NCBI GenBank assembly: GCA_023091735.1
Contig: JALKBU010001145.1
Location: 1 to 15,850 of the forward strand
Reading direction: 5' to 3'
From: Trichomonas tenax
Lineage: Eukaryota; Parabasalia; Trichomonadida; Trichomonadidae
DNA length: 15,850 nt
The translations under genes and the position numbers were made by a program. This document shows positions 15,773 to 15,850 of the stretch, in pieces. Below the pieces are notes generated by a model. That model was not told where the DNA came from. It was given only the letters and a program-made list of their open reading frames with translations, and searched no databases. Each line of letters opens with the position of its first letter. Position 1 is the stretch's first letter.

Positions 15773-15850
15773 ATGTCTGTTAAGAAAGACTACGCATCCC
15801 TCTCCGTTGCCATGCACAAGGAACTCCGCGGCAAGATCGAGACCGTTGTC
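15773..15850 (+). CDS. Probable malic enzyme, N-terminal part only
   Basis: Twenty-six codons are visible before the window ends. They carry the pattern SVAMHKELRGKIETVV, which resembles the N-terminus of bacterial-type malic enzymes (a helix followed by GKIE and a valine run). Those enzymes convert malate to pyruvate and CO2 with NAD(P). There is no hydrogenosome-type presequence, so a cytosolic enzyme is more likely than the hydrogenosomal form. Codons prefer C and G at third positions (AAG, GAC, CTC, CGC, GGC, ATC, GAG), unlike the other genes here, which suggests strong expression. The ATG is supported by an Inr 10 bases upstream. The identification rests on a short stretch; another abundant enzyme is possible. 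Confidence 0.6.
   Translation, partial: MSVKKDYASLSVAMHKELRGKIETVV

Overview
The window looks like nuclear DNA of a parabasalid protist, most likely a trichomonad (Trichomonas or Tritrichomonas). Genes are intronless and lie in very AT-rich spacers. Two genes have a TCATT initiator-like element 8-10 bases before the ATG, matching the trichomonad Inr consensus TCAYW. One stop codon overlaps a TAAA polyadenylation-type signal. One locus encodes a glycine-rich, cysteine-rich, single-pass surface protein with an NPLY tail, a type expanded in trichomonads. There are no bacterial ribosome binding sites, operons, tRNAs, rRNAs or CRISPR arrays.

Layout, left to right. A plus-strand RhoGEF (DH-PH) gene occupies 172-1839. 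Between 2049 and 2857 lie two neighbouring, distantly similar copies of an unrecognised small gene: the first is broken by a frameshift and a stop, the second is an open 117-codon frame. A 1.8 kb AT-rich spacer (2858-4678) holds several strong inverted repeats and a C-tract array with a period near 20 bases. A minus-strand surface-protein pseudogene (6136 down to 4679) carries two frameshifts and two in-frame stops. After another 1.5 kb of AT-rich DNA comes the largest gene (7647-11336). It encodes a multi-GAF protein whose C-terminus keeps the outline of a cyclic-nucleotide phosphodiesterase domain but has lost its metal-binding residues.

A small unrecognised gene with its own Inr follows (11942-12652). 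Directly after it lies an unusually GC-rich stretch of about 430 bases that folds into many short perfect hairpins and ends in a hairpin plus T5. It is the best candidate for an undescribed structured RNA. Then come a hypothetical gene with a Ser/Asp-rich tail (13738-14328), a long AT-rich spacer, and the first 26 codons of a highly codon-biased gene that looks like a malic enzyme (15773 to the window end).

The genes do not form a pathway or operon. Two of them concern signalling: the RhoGEF would activate Rho/Rac GTPases at the membrane or cytoskeleton, and the GAF/pseudo-phosphodiesterase could sense small ligands without hydrolysing cyclic nucleotides. All assignments come from reading the sequence; no database search was made.
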